This document shows positions 1 to 12,427 of a DNA stretch of 50,592 nt, one piece after another. Under the pieces are notes generated by a model that was not told where the DNA came from, made no database searches, and was given only the letters and a program-made list of their open reading frames with translations. The DNA is taken from positions 1-50,592 of the forward strand of contig VGDP01000023.1 in the NCBI GenBank assembly GCA_016869675.1, in the 5' to 3' direction. Each line of letters begins with the position of its first letter. Positions within the stretch are counted from its first letter, which is position 1. Source of the stretch: Alphaproteobacteria bacterium (GTDB taxonomy: Bacteria > Pseudomonadota > Alphaproteobacteria > SP197). The position numbers and the translations under genes were made by a program.

Positions 1-81
1 ATTGCGCCGCGTCCTAGCCCTTGGACCCCCGTCGATACGGTGCAGTATGGTCGCGCCGGAACGCGCGCGGGGAGAGACGCG

Positions 82-2496
82 ATGAAGTCGCATTATCAGG
101 TGGTCGTTGTCGGCGGCGGCGTGGTGGGGGCCTCGGTGCTCTATCACCTGGCCAAGTTCGGTTGGTCCGACATCGTGCTGATCGAGCGCTCGGTGCTGAC
201 GGCGGGGTCGTCTTGGCACGCGGCGGGCGGCTTCCACGCGCTGAACGCCGATCCCAACATCGCGGCGCTGCAGGCCTACACCATCGACCTGTTGTCGGCG
301 ATCGAGAAGGAATCGGGCCAGTCGGTCGGCATGCACATGACCGGCGGCGTCACGGTCGCCTCGGCACCGGCGCGCTGGGAATGGCTGCAGGGGGCGTACC
401 GTGTGTTCCAGACCATGGGCATCGAGGACGTGCGCCTGATCGGCCCCGACGAGATCAAGGCCGTATGTCCGATCATGGACGTCCAGGGCGTGCTGGGCGG
501 CTTGTGGGCCGACCGCGAAGGCTACATCGACACCACCGGCGTCGTGCAGGCCTACGCCGGGGCGGCGAGGAAGCGCGGCGCCACGGTGATCGAGCACAAC
601 CGGGTGGTCGAACTCAACCCGCGCGCGGGCGGCGGCTGGTCGGTGGTCACCGAGCACGGCACGGTGACGTGCGATCACGTGGTCAACGCCGCCGGCCTGT
701 GGGCCAAGCAGGTCGGCCGCATGGCCGGGCTGGAACTGCCGGTCTCGCCGCTCGAGCACCACTACCTGCTGACCGAGACGATCCCCGAGGTCGCGGCCAT
801 GGACAAGGAGGTGCCGCTGACCGTCGACCTGGAAGGCTTCACCTACATGCGCCAGGATCAGAAGGGGGTGCTGCTCGGCATCTACGAGATCAACCACAAG
901 CACTGGAACATGGACGGCGCGCCGTGGAACTACGGCGTCGAACTGATCCAGGAGGACATCGACCGCATCGCCGACGAACTGGAGATGGGCTTCACCCGCT
1001 ACCCGTGCCTGCGCAAGGCGGGCGTCAAGAAGTGGGTCAACGGCGCCTTCACCTTCAGCCCCGACGGTAACCCGCTGGTCGGGCCGGTGCCCGGCAAGCC
1101 CGGCTACTGGGTGGCGTGTGGCGTCATGGCCGGCTTCCTGCAGGGCGGCGGCGTGGGCAAGAGCCTGGCCGAGTGGATGATCCACGGCGAACCCGAGGCC
1201 GATGTCTGGGGCATGGACATCGCGCGCTACGGCGACTTCGCCTCGAACAAGCGCTACATCAAGGAGACGACCGGCCAGTTCTACTCGCGCCGTTTCGTCA
1301 TGACCTACCCCAACGAGCAGCTGTGGGCCGGCCGGCCACTCAAGATGGCGCCGGCGCACGACGCCATGACCGAGGCGGGCTGCAAGTGGGGCGTGAGCTG
1401 GGGCCTCGAGGTGCCGCTCTACTTCGCGCCCAAGGGCTTCGAGGAGACGCCGACGCTCAAGTGGTCGAACGCGCGGCCCATCGTCGGTGCCGAATGCAAG
1501 CTGGTGCGCGAACGGGTCGGCATCCTCGATATCACCGGCTTCTCGCGCTACGAGGTCAGCGGCCCCAACGCCGAGGCCTGGCTCGACGGGCTGATGGCAT
1601 CGCGCCTGCCGGGGCCGGGGCGAGCGCGGCTGGCGCCCATGCTGGGCGAGACCGGGCGGCTCAAGGGCGACCTGACCGTGCTCAACTGGGGCGACGGCAC
1701 TTGGTGGATCATGGGCAGCTACTACCTGCGTCAGTGGCACATGCGCTGGTTCGACGACCATCGCCGGCCAGGCGTCGAAGTGCGCGACATCTCAGACACC
1801 ATGGGCGGCTTCTCGCTGTCCGGGCCCAGGTCGCGTGATCTGCTCGCCTGCGTCACCCACCAGGACGTCAGCGACGGCGCGCTCAAGTTCATGGGCTGCA
1901 CGACCATGGATATCGGGCTGATCCGCGCGCGCGTTGCGCGGCTCAGCGTGTGTGGCGAGCTCGGCTACGAGATCAACTGCCACGCGTCCGAGCACATCGG
2001 CCTACGCCGGACGCTGCTCGAGGCCGGCAAGGACCTCGGCGCCGGCGAGTACGGCTACAACGCGCTCTTGAGCCTGCGCCTGGAGAAGAGCTTCGGCATT
2101 TGGTCGCGCGAGTTCACCCAGGCCTACACGCCGCGCATGACCGGCATGGACCGCTGGATCGACTGGCAGAAGAAGGACTTCGTCGGCCGCCGGCCGGCGC
2201 TGGCCGAACGCGACGGGCCCGATCCGAAGCTCAAGCTGGTCACGCTCGCCATCGACGTGACCGGCGCGGATGCCTCGGGTTACGAGCCGGTGTGGCGCAA
2301 CGGCAAGCGCGTCGGCTTCGTCACCTCGGGCGGCTGGGGCTTCACGGTCGACAAGGGTCTGGCCATGGCGCTGGTCGCGCCCGACTACGCGGCCGAGGGC
2401 ACCGAGCTCACGGTCCATGTGGTCGGCGTCGAGAAGCCCGCCCGCGTCATCGCGCCCTCGCCCCACGACCCGACCGGCGCCCGCATGCGGGGGTAG
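82..2496 (+). CDS. FAD-dependent oxidoreductase with GcvT domains, dimethylglycine/sarcosine dehydrogenase-like
   Basis: 804 aa. The N-terminus has a Rossmann FAD motif (VVGGGVVGASVLYHLA), then SSWHAAGG, the region where this family attaches FAD covalently to His. Approximate domain order: DAO fold 6-375, short FAO central domain 378-430, GcvT-type tetrahydrofolate-binding domain 435-710, GcvT C-terminal barrel 720-800. Known relatives oxidatively demethylate dimethylglycine, sarcosine or similar methylated amines and pass the one-carbon unit to tetrahydrofolate. The exact substrate cannot be told from sequence. ATG at 82 is chosen because GGAGAG at 71-76 precedes it and the FAD motif follows at once; an in-frame ATG at 40 would add 14 unlikely residues. 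plsY follows after 6 nt. Confidence 0.88.
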   Translation: MKSHYQVVVVGGGVVGASVLYHLAKFGWSDIVLIERSVLTAGSSWHAAGGFHALNADPNIAALQAYTIDLLSAIEKESGQSVGMHMTGGVTVASAPARWEWLQGAYRVFQTMGIEDVRLIGPDEIKAVCPIMDVQGVLGGLWADREGYIDTTGVVQAYAGAARKRGATVIEHNRVVELNPRAGGGWSVVTEHGTVTCDHVVNAAGLWAKQVGRMAGLELPVSPLEHHYLLTETIPEVAAMDKEVPLTVDLEGFTYMRQDQKGVLLGIYEINHKHWNMDGAPWNYGVELIQEDIDRIADELEMGFTRYPCLRKAGVKKWVNGAFTFSPDGNPLVGPVPGKPGYWVACGVMAGFLQGGGVGKSLAEWMIHGEPEADVWGMDIARYGDFASNKRYIKETTGQFYSRRFVMTYPNEQLWAGRPLKMAPAHDAMTEAGCKWGVSWGLEVPLYFAPKGFEETPTLKWSNARPIVGAECKLVRERVGILDITGFSRYEVSGPNAEAWLDGLMASRLPGPGRARLAPMLGETGRLKGDLTVLNWGDGTWWIMGSYYLRQWHMRWFDDHRRPGVEVRDISDTMGGFSLSGPRSRDLLACVTHQDVSDGALKFMGCTTMDIGLIRARVARLSVCGELGYEINCHASEHIGLRRTLLEAGKDLGAGEYGYNALLSLRLEKSFGIWSREFTQAYTPRMTGMDRWIDWQKKDFVGRRPALAERDGPDPKLKLVTLAIDVTGADASGYEPVWRNGKRVGFVTSGGWGFTVDKGLAMALVAPDYAAEGTELTVHVVGVEKPARVIAPSPHDPTGARMRG

Positions 2497-2502
2497 ACGG
2501 GT

Positions 2503-3138
2503 TTGGTCGCCGATGCCCTAGCCACGCTCGCCGCCCTGGTGTTGGGCTACCTGCTGGGCAGCCTCAACACTGGCGTGATCGTGGGGAGGATCCACGGCAC
2601 GGACATCCGCAACCACGGCAGCCGAAGCGCCGGGCTGACCAACACGCTAAGGGTGCTGGGCAAACCCGCCGCAGCCATCGTTCTCGCGGGCGACGCGCTC
2701 AAGGGGATCGTCGCCTGTCTGGTCGGGCTGCGCCTCGGCGTGCAGGTCGGCTCGGGCGTGGCGGTGGATTCGGTAGGCCTGCTGGCGGCGGGCGCGGGCG
2801 CGATCATCGGTCACAACTGGCTTGTCTATTTCGGGTTCAAGGGCGGCAAAGGCGCGCTGACCGCCATTGTCGTCCTGTTCATGATCGATTGGGTTCTGGC
2901 ACTCCTGTGCCTTGGGTTCTTCGTCACGGTCGTGGCGTCGACCCGTTACGTGTCGCTCGGCACGCTGGGCGCCGCGCTGCTCTTCGTGGCGCTCTCGTTC
3001 GTACCCGCGTTCGACAAGACGTTCTGTTTTCCCGTCTTCGCGTGCCTGATGGCGGCGACGATCGTCTTCCGGCATCGGGCAAACATCCAACGCCTGCTTG
3101 CGGGAACGGAGAACAAGCTCACGTTCTCAAGCGGCTAG
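2503..3138 (+). CDS. plsY: Acyl-phosphate:glycerol-3-phosphate acyltransferase PlsY
   Basis: 211 aa integral membrane protein, the usual size for PlsY. Family motifs are visible: GYLLGSLNTGVIVGR near the N-terminus, GSRSAGLTNTLRVLG (the glycine/asparagine-rich active-site loop), AGDALKG, and GHNWLVYFGFKGGKG. PlsY transfers an acyl group from acyl-phosphate to glycerol-3-phosphate, the first committed step of phospholipid synthesis in the inner membrane. The start is a TTG at 2503, 6 nt after the preceding stop, so translation may be coupled to the upstream oxidoreductase gene. The glycine-rich loop reads GSRSAGLTN where many family members have GSGNxGxTN, a modest divergence. The neighbour has no evident functional link. 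Confidence 0.9.
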   Translation: MVADALATLAALVLGYLLGSLNTGVIVGRIHGTDIRNHGSRSAGLTNTLRVLGKPAAAIVLAGDALKGIVACLVGLRLGVQVGSGVAVDSVGLLAAGAGAIIGHNWLVYFGFKGGKGALTAIVVLFMIDWVLALLCLGFFVTVVASTRYVSLGTLGAALLFVALSFVPAFDKTFCFPVFACLMAATIVFRHRANIQRLLAGTENKLTFSSG

Positions 3139-3193
3139 AGCCGTCTAACGGGAGTTGGTGTTGGCGCACTGACGTCGCGTGCGGCCGCGCCGG

Positions 3194-4273
3194 TCAGCCG
3201 TCGTCGCGCAGGCCCAGCGCCAGGTCGTCGGCGTAGGCGAACAGGGCCGGGGTGCCGCCGGTGTGGATGAACACCACGGTTTCGCCCTTGCGCACGATGC
3301 CCTTGCGGACGTGGTCGATCAGGCCCGCCATCGCCTTCGAGGTGTAGACCGGATCCAGGATCAGGCCCTCGGTCCGCCCGGCCATCAGGATCGCCTCGCG
3401 CGCCGCCGGGGTGAGGATGCCGTAGCCCGGCCCGATAAAGTCGTCGGTCGAGGTCACGTCGGCCGGTGTCAGGCCGAGCGGCAGGCCCAGTCTCTCGCCG
3501 ATGCCGCCGGCGATGCGCGCCATCTCGACCGGGCGGGCGACGCTGGTCCTGAGCGGGTTGATCGCCACCACGCGGGCGCCGAGGCCCAACGCGCGTACGC
3601 CATACAGCACGCCGGTCGGCGTCACGTCGAACCCGGCCAGGTAGATGTGATCCGCCGCGCGGCCCATGGCCTGAAGCTGGGCGTACAGCTCGAGCACCGC
3701 GTTGACGTAGCCGAGCGCGCCGATCGCCTGGGTCGTCACGTCGGCCCAGCCGAACACGTAGGGCTTGCGCCCCTCGGCGCGCAGGGCCTCGGCGCGCGCC
3801 GCCAGATGCGCCGGCAGCACCTCCAGGTCGGTGCCCGGGATCACGGTGACGTCGGCGTCGAGCACGCGGTCGAGCAGCAGGTTGCCCTGGATCATCGGGC
3901 CCTTGACCCCGTGGACCAGCACGAGCGCGACCTTGAGGCCGAGCTTGGCCGCCGCGGCCGAGGCCTGGCGGCACCAGTTGGACTGGGTGCCGGCGCCCAG
4001 CACCACCGTGTCGGCCCCGGCGGCCAGCGCGGCGGCGAACAGGAATTCGTGCTGGCGCACCTTGTTGCCGCCGAACGCGAGACCCGTGCAATCGTCGCGC
4101 TTGACCAGGATGTCCGGGCCGCCTAGCGCCGCCGAAAGGCGCGGGCAGGGCTCCAGCGGCGTCGGCAGGTGGGCCAGCGGCACGCGCGGCTGGCGCGCCA
4201 GCGCCTCGGCCAGCGCGGCGGGCGCCACGGTGGCGTTGGAGCGCACGGCGGCGGTGGGGGCGGTATCGGGCAT
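3194..4273 (-). CDS. PLP-dependent D-cysteine desulfhydrase / ACC deaminase family protein
   Basis: 359 aa. The N-terminal half carries LVKRDDCTGLAFGGNKVR, in which K71 of GGNKVR is the expected PLP Schiff-base lysine, followed by the substrate loop GAGTQSNWCRQ. The C-terminal VFIHTGGTPALFAY binds the PLP phosphate in this fold. Relatives degrade D-cysteine to pyruvate, sulfide and ammonia, or deaminate 1-aminocyclopropane-1-carboxylate; the sequence alone does not decide. The ATG at 4273 is preferred because GAGGA lies about 7 nt upstream; an earlier GTG-type start at 4342 would run toward the divergent gene. It is transcribed away from the GMC oxidoreductase gene, with about 120 bp between the two starts. 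Confidence 0.85.
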   Translation of the reverse strand: MPDTAPTAAVRSNATVAPAALAEALARQPRVPLAHLPTPLEPCPRLSAALGGPDILVKRDDCTGLAFGGNKVRQHEFLFAAALAAGADTVVLGAGTQSNWCRQASAAAAKLGLKVALVLVHGVKGPMIQGNLLLDRVLDADVTVIPGTDLEVLPAHLAARAEALRAEGRKPYVFGWADVTTQAIGALGYVNAVLELYAQLQAMGRAADHIYLAGFDVTPTGVLYGVRALGLGARVVAINPLRTSVARPVEMARIAGGIGERLGLPLGLTPADVTSTDDFIGPGYGILTPAAREAILMAGRTEGLILDPVYTSKAMAGLIDHVRKGIVRKGETVVFIHTGGTPALFAYADDLALGLRDDG

Positions 4274-4394
4274 CGTGGTCCTCGCCGGGTTCGTCGCAGG
4301 ATCGACCACAGGGTCGCACGGTTCGGCCTGTTTGAGAACCATTCCGGCGCGCGCGCCGGACCGCTATAGATTGGATACAGGCGACAAGGGTTCC

Positions 4395-6023
4395 ATGGCC
4401 GCGCGGCAGAGTTACGACTACATCGTCATCGGCGCCGGCTCGGCCGGCTGCGTTATTGCGAACCGGCTGACCGAGGACGTGGGCGTGCGCGTCCTGCTGC
4501 TCGAAGCCGGCGGCCAGGACCGCGGCATGTTCATCCACATGCCGGCCGCGGCCAGCCTGGCCGCGCGCGATTCCAGGATCATCTGGGATTATCTGACGGA
4601 ACCCGAGCCGGGGCTGGACGACCGCCAGGTCATCGAGCAGCGCGGCCGCGTGCTGGGCGGTTCGTCGTCGATCAACGGCATGGTCGCCAACCGCGGCAAC
4701 CCGCGCGATTACGACGCCTGGGCCGCCCAGGGCCTGGCCGACTGGTCGTTCGCCCACTGCCTGCCCTACTTCCGCAAGATGGAGACGTTCGACCGCGGCG
4801 CCAACGACTGGCGCGGCGGCGACGGGCCGCAGCACATCGAGACGTGCCCCGCCACCAACCCGCTCGATCAGGCGTTTCTCGCCTGCGGCCCGCAGGCCGG
4901 GCACCCGTTCACCGACGATCAGAACGGCCGGCAGCACGAAGGCTTCCACGTCGCCCAGAGCTTCACGCGCAAGGGCGTGCGCTGGAGCACCGCCAGGGGC
5001 TACCTGCGCCCGGCGCTCGCGCGCGCCAACCTCGCGCTGGAGACGGGCGCGCTGGTCCACCGCATCGTCTTCGACGGCACGCGCGCGGTGGGCGTGGAAT
5101 ACGCACGCCGGGGCGCCGTGACGCGGGCTGAGGCGGCACGCGAGGTCATCCTGTGTGGCGGCACGATCAACTCGCCCCAGGTCCTGCTGCTGTCCGGCGT
5201 CGGCGACGCCCAGCATTTGGCCGAGCACGACATCCAGCTCGTCGCCCATGTGCCGGCGGTCGGACGCAATATGGAGGATCACCTTGTCGTGCCGGTCCAG
5301 TACGGCACGACCAAGCCGGTCTCGGTCGCCCAGCAGTTGAACTCGAGGCTGAAGCGCTGGCGCCTCGGGCTCGAATGGCTGCTGATGCGCAAGGGCGTCG
5401 GCACCACGAACTTCTGCGAGACCGGCTGCTTCTTCCGCAGCTCCGACCGGGTCGACTACGTTGACATCCAGCACGAGTTCTACGCGCTGCGCGCGGTCGT
5501 CGGTTCCTCGGAAAGCAACTTCGCCGACGGCTTCATGTTCTCCATGGGCATCATGCGCCCGGCGGGCCGTGGCCGGGTCCGGCTGAAATCAGCTAACCCC
5601 GCCGAGCATCCGACGTTCCGCTTCAACTACCTGGAGGCCGAGAGCGACCGGCGCCAGATGATCGATGGCTTGAAGCGAACACGCGAGATGGTGCGCCAGA
5701 AGGCGTGGGATGGTCTGCGCGGGCCCGAGCTGGAGCCCGGACCCGACGTGACGACCGACGCCGACATCCTGGCCTGGATCCGCGCCAACGGCTCGACCGA
5801 GTTCCACCCGTGCTCGACGTGCCGCATGGGCACCGGCGAGGACTCGGTGAGCGACGGCGTGGGGCGTGTCCATGGCGTCGAGGGTCTGCGCGTGATCGAC
5901 GCCTCGATCATGCCCAACAACGTGACCGCCAACCTCAACGCGCCGGTCATCATGATCGCCGAGAAGCTGGCGGACGCGATTCGCGGGCGATCGATGCCAC
6001 CGTCCACCGCGCCGGTCGCCTGA
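4395..6023 (+). CDS. GMC family oxidoreductase (choline dehydrogenase-like)
   Basis: 542 aa, typical for bacterial GMC alcohol dehydrogenases. The ADP-binding motif YIVIGAGSAGCVIANRL is at residues 9-25; the GMC signature GRVLGGSSSINGMVANRG and the second signature GGTINSPQVLLLSGVG follow. The C-terminal domain contains EFHPCSTCRMG, whose His is in the usual catalytic position, and ends with NLNAPVIMIAEKLAD, a conserved flavin-contacting segment. Family members oxidise primary or secondary alcohols; choline is only one possibility, and no betaine aldehyde dehydrogenase gene is nearby. ATG at 4395 has AAGGG 4 nt upstream. A weak 5-bp hairpin (6044-6057, tetraloop CGGA) follows the stop but lacks a T-run. 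Confidence 0.88.
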   Translation: MAARQSYDYIVIGAGSAGCVIANRLTEDVGVRVLLLEAGGQDRGMFIHMPAAASLAARDSRIIWDYLTEPEPGLDDRQVIEQRGRVLGGSSSINGMVANRGNPRDYDAWAAQGLADWSFAHCLPYFRKMETFDRGANDWRGGDGPQHIETCPATNPLDQAFLACGPQAGHPFTDDQNGRQHEGFHVAQSFTRKGVRWSTARGYLRPALARANLALETGALVHRIVFDGTRAVGVEYARRGAVTRAEAAREVILCGGTINSPQVLLLSGVGDAQHLAEHDIQLVAHVPAVGRNMEDHLVVPVQYGTTKPVSVAQQLNSRLKRWRLGLEWLLMRKGVGTTNFCETGCFFRSSDRVDYVDIQHEFYALRAVVGSSESNFADGFMFSMGIMRPAGRGRVRLKSANPAEHPTFRFNYLEAESDRRQMIDGLKRTREMVRQKAWDGLRGPELEPGPDVTTDADILAWIRANGSTEFHPCSTCRMGTGEDSVSDGVGRVHGVEGLRVIDASIMPNNVTANLNAPVIMIAEKLADAIRGRSMPPSTAPVA

Positions 6024-6103
6024 GCCCGCGCCGATCGGCCTAACCGTTCGGAAACGGCTGCTGCGCTGGAATAGCGCCACCTTCCGCGCGTTCTCATTCA
6101 GCC

Positions 6104-7225
6104 GTGCCCTCCATCCCAACCAAGACCCGCGAGTACGTATTCGCCGCGCGCGCGCTGGCCCATGACGACGGCCGGTCCTGGCCGCGCCATCTGGTGTGCC
6201 TGGCCCGCACGCGGCTGGCCCACAACATCGGTCCGGCCGACTATGTCGCGTGCGGCATGTACGCGCTGCCGACGTCCGCGTTCGGCGAATTCCTCAAGAA
6301 GAAGTCGCTCGAGGCGCTTCAGGCCGCGGTGAACCTGGTCGAGGTGCGCCCCTTCGCCGACGACAAGCTCCGGTTCTGGCGGCACTGCGTGGACGCGGGC
6401 TTGCCCGTGCCGCGCCTGCACGCCGTCGTGGGTGCGGCCGAACCGGGCCTGGTCGGCGAGATCCCGGTGCTGCGGGACGCGGCGCCGCTCGCGCGGATCC
6501 TGGCCGCGCTGCCCCCCGGCACCGCCTTCGTCATCAAACCGACGGACGGCGATTGCGGCCGGGGCGTGCTGGTCCTGGCCCGCGCCGACCACGGCGATGG
6601 CATCGTCGAGCGCGGCGCGCCGCTGTCACCGGCGGACGTGGCGGAGCAGATCATCGCTGTGCCCGACCAGGTCACATGGCTGGTCCAGAAGCGGATCACG
6701 GCGCACCCCGACCTGCGGCCCATCATGGCGGGCGACGGCGTCGGTACGGTGCGTGCGGTCACGTTGCACGATGGCGCCGCGCTCTCGATCCTGCATTGCA
6801 GCCTGCGCATCACCGCCGCGGGCGCCGTGGCCGACAACTTCAACCACGGCGAGTCAAGCAATCTGCTGGGCGATATCGACCTCGAGCACGGCACGCTGGT
6901 GCGCGCGTGGTGGCGCGACCGGCGCGCGCATCGCTTCCTCGTGCGCGAACAGCCCACGCAACTGGACACCGGCGCCTCGCTGGCCGGCGTCGCGCTGCCG
7001 TGCTGGCCCGAGACGATCGCCGCGATCCTCAAGGCGGCCGAGGTAATGGGCGATCTGCCGACGCTCGGCTTCGACGTAGCGATTACACCCCGAGGCCCGG
7101 TTTTCCTCGAGGCCAACTGGCGCTGGGATCCGGGCCTGCCCCAGGTCGCGCGCCGCCAGGGCCCGCGCCCCGCCATGGAACGCTTCGCCGCCGAGCGGTG
7201 GGGTTTGCAGGCGACGTTGCAATGA
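6104..7225 (+). CDS. Sugar-transfer-associated ATP-grasp protein
   Basis: 373 aa starting at GTG 6104. ATP-grasp features: AFVIKPTDGDCGRGVLVL is the lysine plus glycine-rich loop, WLVQKRI is the hinge-like segment, GVGTVRAVTL follows, and FLEANWRWDPG near the C-terminus gives the Glu/Asn metal ligands. The layout fits the family usually annotated as sugar-transfer-associated ATP-grasp, often found in polysaccharide or glycan loci. Here it is an orphan: no glycosyltransferase or polysaccharide gene lies nearby. Its substrate is unknown. It ends 34 nt before mazE, in a locally AT-rich spot. Confidence 0.75.
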   Translation: MPSIPTKTREYVFAARALAHDDGRSWPRHLVCLARTRLAHNIGPADYVACGMYALPTSAFGEFLKKKSLEALQAAVNLVEVRPFADDKLRFWRHCVDAGLPVPRLHAVVGAAEPGLVGEIPVLRDAAPLARILAALPPGTAFVIKPTDGDCGRGVLVLARADHGDGIVERGAPLSPADVAEQIIAVPDQVTWLVQKRITAHPDLRPIMAGDGVGTVRAVTLHDGAALSILHCSLRITAAGAVADNFNHGESSNLLGDIDLEHGTLVRAWWRDRRAHRFLVREQPTQLDTGASLAGVALPCWPETIAAILKAAEVMGDLPTLGFDVAITPRGPVFLEANWRWDPGLPQVARRQGPRPAMERFAAERWGLQATLQ

Positions 7226-7234
7226 AATACTTTG

Positions 7235-7240
7235 TATAAA
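7235..7240 (+). promoter_or_regulatory. Possible -10 element and small dyad upstream of mazEF
   Basis: A TATAAA hexamer sits in an AT-rich patch that stands out against the GC-rich surroundings. The overlapping ATACTTTGTAT (7228-7238) is a small dyad, the kind of site that MazE-type antitoxins bind for autoregulation. No good -35 box is found at 16-18 nt. A transcript from here would have a leader of only about 10-15 nt before the mazE ATG. Confidence 0.3.
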
Positions 7241-7259
7241 CACCTCGAGTTCGCCCGCC

Positions 7260-7496
7260 ATGCATTCCCGGATCGCTCGCTGGGGCAACAGCCTCGCACT
7301 CAGGCTGCCTAAGGCGGCCGTCGAAGAACTTCACCTGCGCGAAGGCCAATCCGTCGATATCGCCCTGGACGAAGGCCGGCTGGTGATCCGCTCGACCCGG
7401 CCCCGCTACAGCCTCGCCGAGCTCGTGGGCGCCATCGATCCGGCATCGATCCCGGAAAGCTTCAACGATGGGCCCAAGGGCCGCGAGGCCCTTTGA
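7260..7496 (+). CDS. mazE: MazE-type antitoxin, AbrB/SpoVT domain
   Basis: 78 aa. The N-terminal RIARWGNSLALRLPKAAVEEL is the classic AbrB-like DNA-binding half of MazE/ChpI antitoxins, followed by REGQSVDIALDEGRLVI. The C-terminal tail (RYSLAELVGAI onward) is the part that normally wraps and inhibits MazF. The stop overlaps the TTG start of the downstream toxin gene by 4 nt, the usual translational coupling in this module. No clear ribosome-binding site is seen. If the toxin is truly broken, the antitoxin may persist only as a regulator or relic. Confidence 0.85.
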   Translation: MHSRIARWGNSLALRLPKAAVEELHLREGQSVDIALDEGRLVIRSTRPRYSLAELVGAIDPASIPESFNDGPKGREAL

Positions 7497-7833
7497 CCGA
7501 CGTCCCCGACGCGGGCGATCTGGTGTGGCTGGTGTTCGACCCACAGGCCGGCCATGAACAGGCGGGTCGGCGGCCCGCGCTGGTTCTTTCGCCGCGCGCG
7601 TATCACGCTAAGACCCCTACGCGGTCGTCTGCCAGATCACGTCGAACCTCGGTCCTTATCCGTTCAAGGTCGTGCCGCCCGATGGGCTGGCGGTCTCCGA
7701 CGCGGTGCTGGCCGATCGGGTCAAGTCCGTCGATCACCAGGCGCGCAAGGTCACGGTCGCCGGGCACGTGCCCGACGACGTCCTGGCCGATGTAAAGGCC
7801 AAGATCGCCGCGCTGCTGGATCTGATTGACTAA
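7493..7833 (+). pseudogene. mazF: MazF-type toxin gene with a single-base frameshift
   Basis: The first frame, from TTG 7493, encodes a clear MazF N-terminus: GDLVWLVFDPQAGHEQAGRRPALVLSPRAYHAKT. After codon 41 the match stops and the frame degenerates into arginine/serine-rich sequence ending near 7795. The MazF C-terminus is found intact in another frame from TAC 7618: YAVVCQITSNLGPYPFKVV, then DAVLADRVKSVD, ending at TAA 7831-7833. Restoring one base in the CCCC run near 7613-7616 would give a continuous protein of about 113 aa, the normal length for this endoribonuclease. The cause could be a real deletion or a sequencing indel; both halves keep good coding character, so any loss is recent. 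Confidence 0.8.
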
Positions 7834-7878
7834 GCGACGGCCAAGCGGCGGACGACCCCACGGATCGGATTGGCTCGT

Positions 7879-12417
<4,539 letters not shown>

Positions 12418-12427
12418 CGCCGATCTC

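Noticed and set aside
3135-5474. Long minus-strand frame spanning the PLP enzyme and GMC oxidoreductase genes
   Set aside because: It crosses two real genes in the wrong frame and encodes low-complexity sequence without domains.
7605-7625. Programmed ribosomal frameshifting to express MazF
   Set aside because: The site lacks a convincing slippery heptamer with a downstream structure, and MazF genes are not known to use it; a deletion or sequencing error is simpler.
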